64,000 bases of DNA, from NCBI GenBank assembly GCA_029862005.1, contig JAOTYD010000020.1:1-64000 (forward strand), in the 5' to 3' direction. Source of the stretch: Gammaproteobacteria bacterium (GTDB taxonomy: Bacteria > Pseudomonadota > Gammaproteobacteria > GCA-001735895). This document shows positions 23,781 to 32,488 of the stretch, piece by piece (within the stretch, counting starts at the first letter, position 1; each line of letters begins with the position of its first letter). Below the pieces are notes generated by a model. It saw only the letters and a list, made by a program, of their open reading frames with translations, was not told where the DNA came from and made no database searches. The position numbers and the translations under genes are program-made.

Positions 23781-24605
23781 TTGATATCGATTGGCCAGGC
23801 GACGGCGGGATTAAAAAGCAAACCAGTGAAACAAGGCAAAGCAAAATATGGATACCTTTTTATAGCGGCGAATATCGTTTATCTATTCTTCGTTATCAGG
23901 GGTTTGCCCAATCACCATTACCTGGACTGGACGCGGGAATTTCAGATCGGAGATTGCATTGCAATCATCATATTCACCATCCCCCTGGTTTGCCTGGTCC
24001 TCAAATGGCTCTCCCGCAAGCAAGACTATGTTAAAGATTCAATCTGGTTTGCCTTTTTTACTTCGGTTCCGTTTCTGATTTACGACTCGCTTTATCTCGG
24101 TATCTTCAAGGGCTTCGGTTTCAGTTATTTTCGTGAATTCTGGTTTTTGACCATCTTTTATTTCATTGTCTGGGTAGAGATGCCGCTCATCGGCTATCTC
24201 ATGCAAGTCGATGATCCGAAGATTACGAAAAAGCATTTGCTGATGTTATTGATCGCTGTCGTGGCTTGGTGGCTGAATTGGTGGGAAGGATCCTACAGCC
24301 ATCATTATCTGGACCTGGCATTGAATATGAAGCTTGCACATCTCATCAACATCGTATTGATGCTGTTGCCGATTATTTACCTTGTGCTCAAATTTCATTC
24401 CAGCAAAGCACAGTACTTCAAAGATGCCATTTTTCTGACGCTCTACCTGATGTTCATATTCGTGCTGTTCGACTTCTTCTATTTCGCAATTTCACAGGAT
24501 CATGGTTTGCGTTATTTAGTCGATTACTGGTTCGTTACCGTGCTTTACGTCATTTTCTGGATCGAAATCCCGTTAGTCGGCAGGGTGATGCAAAAAGATA
24601 TTTGA
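23781..24605 (+). CDS. eight-helix membrane protein made of two duplicated halves
   Basis: A 274-residue integral membrane protein. Each half holds four transmembrane helices, and the halves align: HHYLDWTREFQIGDCIAIII with HHYLDLALNMKLAHLINIVL, then VLKWLSRKQDYVKDSIW with VLKFHSSKAQYFKDAIF, and VEMPLIGYLMQVDDP with IEIPLVGRVMQKDI. Conserved HHYLD, FKD/VKD and (V/I)E(M/I)PL motifs in both halves suggest that they line a polar path. The family is unknown to me. ATG at 23781 is a plain choice with no strong ribosome site; some N-terminal residues may be wrong. Confidence 0.7.
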   Translation: MISIGQATAGLKSKPVKQGKAKYGYLFIAANIVYLFFVIRGLPNHHYLDWTREFQIGDCIAIIIFTIPLVCLVLKWLSRKQDYVKDSIWFAFFTSVPFLIYDSLYLGIFKGFGFSYFREFWFLTIFYFIVWVEMPLIGYLMQVDDPKITKKHLLMLLIAVVAWWLNWWEGSYSHHYLDLALNMKLAHLINIVLMLLPIIYLVLKFHSSKAQYFKDAIFLTLYLMFIFVLFDFFYFAISQDHGLRYLVDYWFVTVLYVIFWIEIPLVGRVMQKDI

Positions 24606-24612
24606 GCAATTT

Positions 24613-24676
24613 CGATGACAGTTTACCTGTTTCGGCATCGAGGAATCGGCAAATGGGTATACTGTCCCCGGAACTG
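24613..24676. repeat. hybrid element with a type C left and a type A right arm
   Basis: GATGACAGTTTACCTGTTTC and GGGTATACTGTCCCCGGAAC lie about 28 bases apart. It sits between two convergent genes. Confidence 0.65.
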
Positions 24677-24686
24677 GTAGGTCGAT

Positions 24687-25469
24687 TTACCGGGCAGCAG
24701 CCAGTCCTTTCTGTACCGCTTCTCTATCCTGGATAAGCTTCGCCCAGCGTAATACGTTGCTGTACGAACCCGTGTCCAGGAATTCGGCGGCATCGTAAAC
24801 TTTACCCAGTGCCAATCGCCCGTACCACGACCAGATCGCAATATCGGCGATCGAATAGCCGCTGGCACACATACTTTCACGCTCGGCCAGGTGACGATCC
24901 AGTACATCAAGTTGACGCTTGGTTTCCATGGCATAGCGGTTGATCGGATATTCCATCGGGTAGGGTGCATACTTGTAGAAGTGTCCGAAACCGCCGCCGA
25001 GGAATGACGCACTGCTCTCCTGCCAGAACAGCCAGGAAAGGCATCCCGTGCGCTCCGCCGCATCCTGCGGCAGCAAAGCACCGTATTTCTCTGCCAGGTA
25101 GAATAGAATCGCACAGGACTCGAACACGGATTGCGCGGGGGATTGGGACTGATCGAGTATGACCGGAATTTTCGAGTTCGGGTTGAGCTTGACGAAATCG
25201 GAACCGAATTGCTCGCCTTTGCCGATATCGATGCGGTGCAGATCGTAGGCCGCATCCGTCTTACCCATTGCCAGCAGTTCTTCCAGCATGACCGTGATCT
25301 TGATGCCATTGGGCGTGCCCAGCGAGTACAGTTGTATCGGTTTATCGCCGATCGGCAGGGTTTTCTCATGGGTCGGCCCGGCGATCGGGCGGTTGACGCC
25401 GGCCCATGTGCCGCCGCTTTCCTTGTCCCATGTCCAGACTTTCGGTGGGGTGTAGTCGCTATCGCTCAT
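24687..25469 (-). CDS. yghU: YghU-type glutathione S-transferase
   Basis: A 260-residue GST of the YghU group (disulfide-bond oxidoreductase acting with two glutathione molecules). The N-terminal extension TPPKVWTWDKESGGTWAGVNRPIAGPTHEK, conserved in this group, precedes the thioredoxin fold with LYSLGTPNGIKITVMLEELL, where Asn binds glutathione, and NPNSKIPVILD with the cis-proline. The helical domain ends with YSIADIAIWSWYGRL, containing the N-capping Asp. The ATG at 25469 (MSDSDYTPP) fits family start positions better than an ATG 45 bases upstream. It stands alone and points towards the preceding palindrome. Confidence 0.9.
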   Translation of the reverse strand: MSDSDYTPPKVWTWDKESGGTWAGVNRPIAGPTHEKTLPIGDKPIQLYSLGTPNGIKITVMLEELLAMGKTDAAYDLHRIDIGKGEQFGSDFVKLNPNSKIPVILDQSQSPAQSVFESCAILFYLAEKYGALLPQDAAERTGCLSWLFWQESSASFLGGGFGHFYKYAPYPMEYPINRYAMETKRQLDVLDRHLAERESMCASGYSIADIAIWSWYGRLALGKVYDAAEFLDTGSYSNVLRWAKLIQDREAVQKGLAAAR

Positions 25470-25639
25470 CGTGTGGATCTCAGGTTTCGGTGATTTCAGT
25501 GGATAATAAATCAATCGGCACTTGCTTGTGGATTTAAACGATGCCGGGATTTTTGGTCATTCACGGATAAACAATCGACACGGTTTGGCCTTATAATGAC
25601 TTGCCCACTCACCAACATCCCCAATCCGGAGGATTTCTT

Positions 25640-25939
25640 ATGGCCGCCTATTTGATTTTCACGCACAAAGTTACCGATGCCGACACGTTGAACAACGTCT
25701 ATCTCCCCAAAGCCGTCGAGACACTGGGGCCCTACGCCCCGGAAATTCTCATCGTCGACGAAAACATCGAGGTGATCGAAGGCGATACCGGCGATACCCG
25801 CACCGTCATGCTGAAATTCAAGGACCGGGACGAGGCGAAACGGTGGTACAACTCGCCCGAGTACCAGGCCATCGTCAACCTGCGAATGGATTCCATCTCA
25901 GGCGCTCGCGCGGTACTTTGCGACAGCTTCGAGGGATAA
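25640..25939 (+). CDS. DUF1330-family protein
   Basis: A 99-residue dimeric alpha/beta-barrel-type protein of the DUF1330 family. The sequence shows MAAYLIFTHKVTDADTLNNVYLPKAVETL, IEVIEGDTGDTRTVMLKFKDRDEAKRWYNSPEYQAI, the hallmark core, and the end of the second motif. Function is unknown; a role as a small-molecule-binding monooxygenase-like fold has been proposed for the family. GGAGG lies seven bases before the ATG, so I use 25640 instead of the frame's first ATG. Confidence 0.88.
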   Translation: MAAYLIFTHKVTDADTLNNVYLPKAVETLGPYAPEILIVDENIEVIEGDTGDTRTVMLKFKDRDEAKRWYNSPEYQAIVNLRMDSISGARAVLCDSFEG

Positions 25940-25976
25940 CAGGCCTGACCGCTAAAGTGTGGTCGATGAGAAAAAA

Positions 25977-26654
25977 TCAGATCTCGATGTCCTGCGCATA
26001 GCAGATATATTCCAGCAGCGGTTTCGCGGCCCTGAAGGTTTTTTCCACCTCGCCCACAAAACCGTCGTCGAGAATGATTTCGGGCGGCTCGCGACGCATC
26101 AGGAAAAAGCTTTTACGCTTGAGGTCCTCGATGTGCTCGTGCTCGGCATCGAAACCGCGCGGCGGGCGCTTCAAACCCTCGCCGCCGATGCCGCCGAAGA
26201 ATTTCTTCACCGAGCGGCTCGACTTGATCCGCCGCCATGCGTGCGGGTTATCGACGATGGTATTGCGTATTTTCAACAGCTCGCTGCCAGGCGGCAGCCA
26301 GATGCCGCCACCGAACACGGCCTCCTCGGCGGAGAGATGCACATAGAAACCCACCGTATGCGCATCCTTGCCCAGTTCATGGCGAAATTGACAGGCCGCA
26401 TGCAGTTTGTAGGGGCGTTTGTCTTTGGAGAAACGTACATCGCGGTAAATGCGAAACATCGAGCCGCCGTGGGGGCGTGAATCGGCAATAAAATGCGGCG
26501 AAATCCTCTTAAGCCGAGGTGCCATCGCATCGATGAAAGCGCACATTGGTTGCACCACCGCCTGCTGATAGCCCGGTTTATGTTCGTTAAACCAGTCTCG
26601 ATTATTATTTTTCGCCAGTGCCTGGTAAAAATCGAAGAATTTCGGCGTGAACAT
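25977..26654 (-). CDS. DUF2461-family protein
   Basis: A 225-residue protein of the DUF2461 family (TIGR02453). The conserved parts FFDFYQALAKNNNRDWFNEHKPGYQQAV, FRIYRDVRFSKDKRPYKLHAA, GFYVHLSAEEAVFGGGIWLPP and the WRRIKSS-FF block are all there, so the gene looks complete. The function is unknown. A 70-base piece of this gene recurs at 35698-35767 joined to the palindrome that lies upstream of it, evidence that this locus has been copied. There is no clear ribosome site before the ATG. Confidence 0.88.
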   Translation of the reverse strand: MFTPKFFDFYQALAKNNNRDWFNEHKPGYQQAVVQPMCAFIDAMAPRLKRISPHFIADSRPHGGSMFRIYRDVRFSKDKRPYKLHAACQFRHELGKDAHTVGFYVHLSAEEAVFGGGIWLPPGSELLKIRNTIVDNPHAWRRIKSSRSVKKFFGGIGGEGLKRPPRGFDAEHEHIEDLKRKSFFLMRREPPEIILDDGFVGEVEKTFRAAKPLLEYICYAQDIEI

Positions 26655-26719
26655 ATTCAGTTCTCAAGTGGTTGGTCCGGTAACAAGCCGGGGAATTAAA
26701 GTGTGCACAAACCTTCGGG

Positions 26720-26804
26720 GAAATTGGAGGGCAGTATACCAAATTAAGTCAGCTCAACTTTCGGGCCGGGCTCGATGAAACAAGTATACTGTCCCTCGAA
26801 TTCC
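26720..26804. repeat. type D palindromic element (parent of the copy at 35.7 kb)
   Basis: TTGGAGGGCAGTATACCAAA and AGTATACTGTCCCTCGAATTCC lie about 45 bases apart, with the loop AACTTTCGGGCCGGGCTCGA. The same arms and loop occur at 35764-35847. Confidence 0.8.
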
Positions 26805-26895
26805 TGGAGCGGGATCTACTGAACCCGTAATATTGATTAAACTGTTATCCTGATTCTGGAATGGTAATCGACTTATTTAATCGCCGAAACAGGAA

Positions 26896-27789
26896 ATGAT
26901 AAGACCAGGACCCTTCGGGCGCGGATTGGCCGCGGTCGCCATGCTCGCGTGGTCGGGTTTAGCCATCACGGCACAACCCTTCGCCGATGTGCATGTGCAT
27001 TTCAACTGGGACCAACGGGAACTGATCGACGCCGAGCAGGTTGCCGCGAAGCTACAGGCCGCAGGTGTTGAATTCGCAGTCGCCGCGGGAACGCCGTCCG
27101 AACTCGCGCTCGAGCTCGCCCGCGCTTCGGGTGGCCGTGTCATCCCGCTATTTTCGCCCTATATTCACGAACTGGGGCGCCGCGACTGGCACCTGGACCC
27201 GCGCGTCGTCGCCAGGGCGGAGGCCGGATTAAGTGCGGGCGACTACTACGGAATCGGCGAAATTCACTTCATGACCGGGTTTAAGCCAGGTCTCGATAAT
27301 GGCGTGTTTGTGCAGTTGATGGCGCTCGCGGTCGAGTACCGGGTGCCGGTGCTGATACACATCGATTCGGGCAACGAAGCAGCCTTCATGGCAGTCTGCC
27401 GCGCCTACCCGTCGCTGGATCTGCTGTTCGCACACGCCGGCGGCAATCTGTACCCGTCACACATCCGGCGCATCGTCGAGGCCTGCCCGAACGCATGGAT
27501 CGAGTTCTCCGCACGCGACCCGTGGCGCTTCGGCGGACTGGCGGGCGAAGACGGTCGCCTGCTGCCGGAATGGCGCGAGCTGGTACTCGAACACCCGGAC
27601 CGTTTCGTCACCGGCACCGACCCGGTCTGGCGGGTCACACGAACCCAATCCTGGGATCTCGCCGACGACGGCTGGGATTACTTCGAACAGCTGATCGCCT
27701 GGCACCGCGCCTGGCTCGCGAACCTGCCCGAAGATGTGCGGCGCAAAATCAGCGTGGAAAACGCGCGGCGACTCTTCAGGCGGGAATAA
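26896..27789 (+). CDS. secreted amidohydrolase-family protein
   Basis: A 297-residue protein with a signal peptide (MIRPGPFGRGLAAVAMLAWS, cleavage near AITA) and an amidohydrolase 2 TIM barrel. FADVHVHFNWD gives the H-x-H metal motif, the GIGEIHF strand the Glu, PVLIHIDSG and LLFAHAGGN further ligands, and FVTGTDPVW the last Asp. Members cleave C-O or C-N bonds or decarboxylate aromatic acids. The ATG follows AGGAA immediately, so the start is not certain. The 3' end of this gene has a damaged copy at 32305-32423. Confidence 0.8.
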   Translation: MIRPGPFGRGLAAVAMLAWSGLAITAQPFADVHVHFNWDQRELIDAEQVAAKLQAAGVEFAVAAGTPSELALELARASGGRVIPLFSPYIHELGRRDWHLDPRVVARAEAGLSAGDYYGIGEIHFMTGFKPGLDNGVFVQLMALAVEYRVPVLIHIDSGNEAAFMAVCRAYPSLDLLFAHAGGNLYPSHIRRIVEACPNAWIEFSARDPWRFGGLAGEDGRLLPEWRELVLEHPDRFVTGTDPVWRVTRTQSWDLADDGWDYFEQLIAWHRAWLANLPEDVRRKISVENARRLFRRE

Positions 27790-27801
27790 AAATTACGAAA
27801 A

Positions 27802-27845
27802 GAGGACAGAGGGATGAAATGGTAATCCCTCCGTATCCTTTTTTC
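27802..27845 (+). terminator. intrinsic terminator after the amidohydrolase gene
   Basis: AGGACAGAGGGAT and ATCCCTCCGTATCCT form a bulged stem, followed by TTTTTT. It reads in the gene's direction. Confidence 0.65.
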
Positions 27846-27956
27846 TAAAAGTGACAATCACCTCAATTCCATATTAAGTAAACGGTCATCATTATTTGAA
27901 AATCTATGAGAACTACAGAATTTTCTGAATCACGAAGATAGTATCGCAGCTTAATT

Positions 27957-30900
27957 TCAGGCGGCGGTCTTGTGCGAAGCGTCGACCGCGGCCGGGGTAG
28001 TCGACGCAGGTCGAGCCAGTCCCAGGCAGGCCATGGTCAGCGCCGGCAGGAAAGTCAGGGTAACGATCGCGGTGCCGACAAGACCGAACAGCACGATCGC
28101 GCCGAGTCCACGATAGAGCTCGGTGCCCTCCCCGGGAATCAGCACCAGCGGCGCCAGGCCGCATACCGTGGTCAGCGTCGTCATCGCGATTGGGCGCAGC
28201 CGGATTGCAACTGCTTCGCGCACGGCATCCCGGGCCGCCATTCCCTGTTCGCGGAAATTGACCATGGCCTGGTGCACGATCAGGATCGGATTGTTGACCA
28301 CGGTGCCCATCAGGATCAGGAAACCGAGCATCGTGATCATGTCGAAGGATTGATGGATCGAACCCAAACCGATCAACGGTAGCGCCGCGCCGACCTGGTT
28401 CATCAGCCACAGGCCGACGATGCCGGAGGCGATACCGAGCGGGATCGTCGTCATGATCAGCAGCGGATAGCCCCAGTGCGTCAGAATCGCGACCAACACC
28501 AGGTAAATGATCGCCAGCGCAATCAGGTAGTTGGCGGAGAGCGACTGGCGCGTTGCCTCGAGTGCATCGCTGGCGCCGGAGATCAGAATCTTGACGTTAC
28601 TCGGAATTTTGCCTGCATCCTGCAGATTCCTGACGACGTCTTTTTTGACCAATTCGAGCCCGGTTTCGAGCGCAATGTTGTCCGGCGGAATGATCGACAG
28701 CGTTACCGTGCGTCCGCCATCCACGCGGCGAATATCGCTGGTGTCTACCGATTCTACAATGCGTGCCAGCGAGGCGAGCGGAACCACCGCTTTTGCCGGC
28801 GTGTAGATCGGCAATTGTTCAAGCGTATCGAGCGCGGCACCCGTAGCGGCGGCGCTGTATGCATAGATGTCGATCTTTTCATCGTCGATAAAGAATTCGT
28901 CGATGTAGGCACCGTCGGTCAGCGCAGCGACGGTGAAACCCATGTCGGCAGCGGTCAGGCCGGTTTGTTGCAACCGATCCCAGTAAGGCCGGATTTCGAT
29001 CATCGGTTGCGACAGCGTCAGCGAGCGCGGCTGCGAGCGCACGCGCGGTTTTTTCAATACTTCGCGCGCACGTGTCTCGATGACCGCGGCCACGCGATAT
29101 ATGTCGGCCAACGAAGGACCCGAGATGTCGAGATCGATGCTGCGGGTACCGCCGCTGTTGCTGGTGATGATCGAACCGCGCGCGACGAAGGAGCGCATGC
29201 CGACATAGGATTCGAACTTGCGGTTGACTGCGTCCATCAACGCCTTGATATCGTGCGGATCCTTCGTCTGGGCGATAACGAATAATCGGGTTGCCTGCAC
29301 GCTGACGTTGACGTAGAGCAGCGCCGGCACTTCGGTTTCGCCGCGCTGGAACTGCGCCGGGTCGTGCTCGAGAAACGGCAGCATCCAGGCCTGGATTTCC
29401 TCGCCGATGCGAGTCATGGTGCCGAGATTGTAGCCCGTCGGCGGCGCCAGGTTGGCGAACATCTTCGGTTCCTCGCCCTCAGGCAGGTACTCGGCAGGCG
29501 GCGTCAGGTAGACGATGACCGACGCGCAAACACCGACCACGACAGCAATTACGCCGGCACGGCGCAGTGGCGAAGCGATCATCCAGTCAACACCGCCGGT
29601 CACCCGTTCGCGCCAACCGGCAGACACCGCCGCGGACCCGCTTTTGGCACCGAAAACCTTGACCGCCGCGGCCGGGATGACCGCGATCGCAACCAGCATC
29701 GAGGCGATGATCGACGCCGAAATCGCGATCGCGACATCGGAATAGAGTTGGCCTGCCTCCTGCTCGATAAAACCGATCGGCACAAACACCAGCACCGTGG
29801 TCAGGGTCGACGCTAGCACCGCCGGCCAGACCTTGCGCACGCCTTCGACCGCGGCGTGCCAGCGATCCAGCCCGCGCCGCCAGGCGTTCTCGATGCTTTC
29901 GAGCACGACGATGCTGTTGTCCAGCGTCATGCCGATCGCAAACGCAACGCCGGCGAGCGAAATCACGTTGATCGTGCGCCCGGCGAGAATCAGCCCGGTA
30001 AACGCGGCGATGGTACAGATCGGAATCCCCATGACGCCGATCAGCGTAACGCTTAAGCGGCGTAGAAACAGGAACATGACCAGGCTGGCGAGCGCGGCGC
30101 CGATCAGCAGGTTGGTCCAGACGTTATAGATCGACGCCTCGACGTAACCGACGTCGTCGGCCAGCAGGCGCATCTCCATGCCTGCCGGATTCAGCACATC
30201 GCGGTTGATTTCGTCGACCAGCGGCATCATTCCGCGTTTGATGTCGATCACGTTGGAGCCGGCCTGGCGGCGTACCGACATGCCGAGCGCGGTGCTGCCG
30301 TTGGTATAGAAAAAGCGGTTGATTTCGAAGTGGCCGAGCCTGACCTCGGCGATTTCGCCAAGCCGAATAAACGCGTCGCCGCTGGCGTCGACGATGACCT
30401 GTTCTAAGTCCTCGATACTGTCGAAGCGACCGATGGTGCGCAGCAGGTAGCGCCGCTTGCCGGACTCGATTTCACCGCCGGAAATATCGCGGTTACGTTC
30501 GCGTATCGCCTGCCGTATCTGGCCCATGGTCAGGTTGCGCTCGGCCAGTCGCACCGGGTCGACGAGGACCTGGATCTGGCGCGCGGCACCGCCGTAGGTC
30601 GAAACCTCGGACACTCCTGGCACGGTTTCGAGGCGGGAGGCGACATTGTCACGCACGAAATCCTGCAGCGGCGCCATGTCCAGGTTACGTGGGTTACCGG
30701 CCAGCGGCATGACGCGAAAGTACATGAACGAGTTCGACGAAAACGAGGTTGCATAGATGCGCGGCTCGTCGACGTTGTCCGGGTAAGCGGACACGCGATT
30801 GAGCGCGTTGATGACGTCGATCAGCGTCTGGTTCAGATCGATGCCGAACGGAAACTCGAGCTCGACGCGCGCGCGGCCGAAAGAGGCCGACGACACGATA

Positions 30901-31130
30901 CGCTGCAGGCCCGGTACGCTGCGCAGCTGTTCTTCCTGCTCAATCAGTATTTCCTTTTCGACGTCCTGCGGCGTCGCGCCGGGCCAGATCGTACGCACCG
31001 AGATCGTGCGCACCTCGAGGTCCGGAATCATCTGCACCGGGATGCGCGTGGCCGCAACCAGGCCAAGCACGGTAACGATTAATGTCGCGACCGTGATCAG
31101 GATGCCGTGCCTGACCATCTTTTCGAACAT
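27957..31130 (-). CDS. RND efflux permease (HAE1/MexB-like)
   Basis: A 1057-residue inner membrane pump of the RND family with 12 transmembrane helices and two large periplasmic loops. The N-terminus MFEKMVRHGILITVATLIVTVLGLVAATRIPVQMIPDLEV, the DNSIVVLESIENAWRRG segment of TM4 (proton-relay Asp) and GTVVNNPILIVHQAMV of TM10-11 are typical. It follows the adaptor gene after three bases and reads in the same direction. The trimeric pump would drive drugs, bile-like compounds or lipids outwards. No outer membrane factor is encoded here, so a TolC-type channel must be supplied from elsewhere. Confidence 0.92.
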   Translation of the reverse strand: MFEKMVRHGILITVATLIVTVLGLVAATRIPVQMIPDLEVRTISVRTIWPGATPQDVEKEILIEQEEQLRSVPGLQRIVSSASFGRARVELEFPFGIDLNQTLIDVINALNRVSAYPDNVDEPRIYATSFSSNSFMYFRVMPLAGNPRNLDMAPLQDFVRDNVASRLETVPGVSEVSTYGGAARQIQVLVDPVRLAERNLTMGQIRQAIRERNRDISGGEIESGKRRYLLRTIGRFDSIEDLEQVIVDASGDAFIRLGEIAEVRLGHFEINRFFYTNGSTALGMSVRRQAGSNVIDIKRGMMPLVDEINRDVLNPAGMEMRLLADDVGYVEASIYNVWTNLLIGAALASLVMFLFLRRLSVTLIGVMGIPICTIAAFTGLILAGRTINVISLAGVAFAIGMTLDNSIVVLESIENAWRRGLDRWHAAVEGVRKVWPAVLASTLTTVLVFVPIGFIEQEAGQLYSDVAIAISASIIASMLVAIAVIPAAAVKVFGAKSGSAAVSAGWRERVTGGVDWMIASPLRRAGVIAVVVGVCASVIVYLTPPAEYLPEGEEPKMFANLAPPTGYNLGTMTRIGEEIQAWMLPFLEHDPAQFQRGETEVPALLYVNVSVQATRLFVIAQTKDPHDIKALMDAVNRKFESYVGMRSFVARGSIITSNSGGTRSIDLDISGPSLADIYRVAAVIETRAREVLKKPRVRSQPRSLTLSQPMIEIRPYWDRLQQTGLTAADMGFTVAALTDGAYIDEFFIDDEKIDIYAYSAAATGAALDTLEQLPIYTPAKAVVPLASLARIVESVDTSDIRRVDGGRTVTLSIIPPDNIALETGLELVKKDVVRNLQDAGKIPSNVKILISGASDALEATRQSLSANYLIALAIIYLVLVAILTHWGYPLLIMTTIPLGIASGIVGLWLMNQVGAALPLIGLGSIHQSFDMITMLGFLILMGTVVNNPILIVHQAMVNFREQGMAARDAVREAVAIRLRPIAMTTLTTVCGLAPLVLIPGEGTELYRGLGAIVLFGLVGTAIVTLTFLPALTMACLGLARPASTTPAAVDASHKTAA

Positions 31131-31133
31131 AGT

Positions 31134-32228
31134 TTAGCTATCCGCCTCGCGCAGGATGACCGTCTGCCCTTCGTAAAGCGATTCGTTACCACGCACAACC
31201 ACCAGCGCACCCGCCTCGAGACCACTGGTGATCGCGACGCGGCCGCCGAAACTTAGCCCCGTCTGCACTCGCAGTTCGCGCACCCGGGCCTGCTCGCCAC
31301 CCGCGTCCGCGATCCACACCGTGACGCGACCGTCGGGGTAGCGAATGATCGCATCGCGCGGCACGACGACACCGCGTTCGCCGCTGTCGAGACGCAACAC
31401 GCCGCTGGCCGACATCCCGGGCGCGAGCCTCACTTCGGTATTGTCGAGCGCCGCGCGGATCAAAAACGTGCGGCTAACCGGGTCGGTAACCGGAACGATT
31501 CGATCGAGACGGCCGTCAAATAGTTGGCCGGGCAAGGCGTCGAGCTGGACGCGCAGGCGGGTCAAATCGCCAATTTTCGCGTAAACCGATTGCGGCGCCT
31601 GGAAATCGATGCGTAACTCGTCCAGCGCAACTAGCTCGATCACGGTCTGGCCGGGCTGAATCCACTCGCCCCGCTCTACCAGCTTGCGGCTGACCACCCC
31701 GGCAAAGGGCGCGGTCAGGCGATGACGTTCGAGCCGAGCGGCCTCGCGTTTCTCTTCAGCCTGGGCGCGCCGAAGGCTGGCCACATCGATCTGGACCTCG
31801 GCCGCGATCGATTCGGCTACCGACAGACTCTGAACTTCCCCGAGCTTACGCGCCTCGGCGAGGCGCCGGCGTGCATCGGCGAGTTCGTGCCGCGCCTGTT
31901 CCGTGGACGCCCGCGCCGCCTCCAGCGTTAGCGCCTCGAGTTCCGAGTTGAGCCGCAGTATCTGCGCGCCGGCGTCCACGTGATCGCCCGGCTCGACTCC
32001 GATCTCATCGACGATGCCGCTGACCTCGGTGGACAGTTCGGCAATGCGCGGAGATACGACGGTGCCGGTCAATGGCACCTCCTCGATCAACGCGGTCTGC
32101 TCAGCGCGGCTAACGAGAACGGTGGGGGCATTTTGCTGCGCCGTTGCGAGCGAAACGCCGAACAGCCACAATGCCAGCAGGCAACCGGCCGGGATAGACC
32201 AGCTTATGTCGGACCGCCTCGTTTTCAT
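31134..32228 (-). CDS. RND periplasmic adaptor (membrane fusion protein)
   Basis: A 364-residue adaptor with a signal peptide (WSIPAGCLLALWLFGVSLATA), a lipoyl domain split around a coiled-coil hairpin (LTLEAARASTEQARHELADARRRLAEARKLGEV), a second lipoyl half (LTAPFAGVVSRKLVERGEWIQPG) and beta-barrel and membrane-proximal domains. The start at 32228 is preceded by GAGGAAACG; the longer frame up to 32300 lacks such a site. It has no lipobox. The gene leads the operon with the permease immediately downstream. Confidence 0.9.
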   Translation of the reverse strand: MKTRRSDISWSIPAGCLLALWLFGVSLATAQQNAPTVLVSRAEQTALIEEVPLTGTVVSPRIAELSTEVSGIVDEIGVEPGDHVDAGAQILRLNSELEALTLEAARASTEQARHELADARRRLAEARKLGEVQSLSVAESIAAEVQIDVASLRRAQAEEKREAARLERHRLTAPFAGVVSRKLVERGEWIQPGQTVIELVALDELRIDFQAPQSVYAKIGDLTRLRVQLDALPGQLFDGRLDRIVPVTDPVSRTFLIRAALDNTEVRLAPGMSASGVLRLDSGERGVVVPRDAIIRYPDGRVTVWIADAGGEQARVRELRVQTGLSFGGRVAITSGLEAGALVVVRGNESLYEGQTVILREADS

Positions 32229-32304
32229 CGTTTCCTCATGCGCCACGGACAAACAAAACCATAAAGTATCACCTACTGCAAAAAATGGCGATCTGCACAA
32301 GCCC

Positions 32305-32423
32305 CTGGGATTATTTCGAACAGCTGATCGCCTGGCAACGCGCCTGGCTCGCGGACCTGCCTGAAGACGTGCGGCGCAAGATCAGCGTGGAAAACGCGCA
32401 GTGACTATTCGGGCGGGAGTAAA
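32305..32423 (+). pseudogene. 119-bp fragment of the amidohydrolase 3' end
   Basis: Matches 27672-27790 without gaps and with about eleven differences over 119 bases. It begins CTGGGATTATTTCGAACAGC and ends in the stop region GGGCGGGAGTAAA. In the copy the reading frame ends early at a TGA (GCG CAG TGA). It lies upstream of the RND operon and is in the same orientation as the intact gene, so the two form a direct repeat around the pump genes. Confidence 0.85.
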
Positions 32424-32428
32424 GCGGT

Positions 32429-32482
32429 TAAGGTGACAATTAACTTATACTCGCAGTGCAGAAATCAGTTAACTGTCACCAA
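32429..32482. repeat. type C palindromic element
   Basis: AAGGTGACAATTAACTTA and AGTTAACTGTCACCAATT face each other across an 18-base loop. Confidence 0.75.
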
Positions 32483-32488
32483 TTCGGA

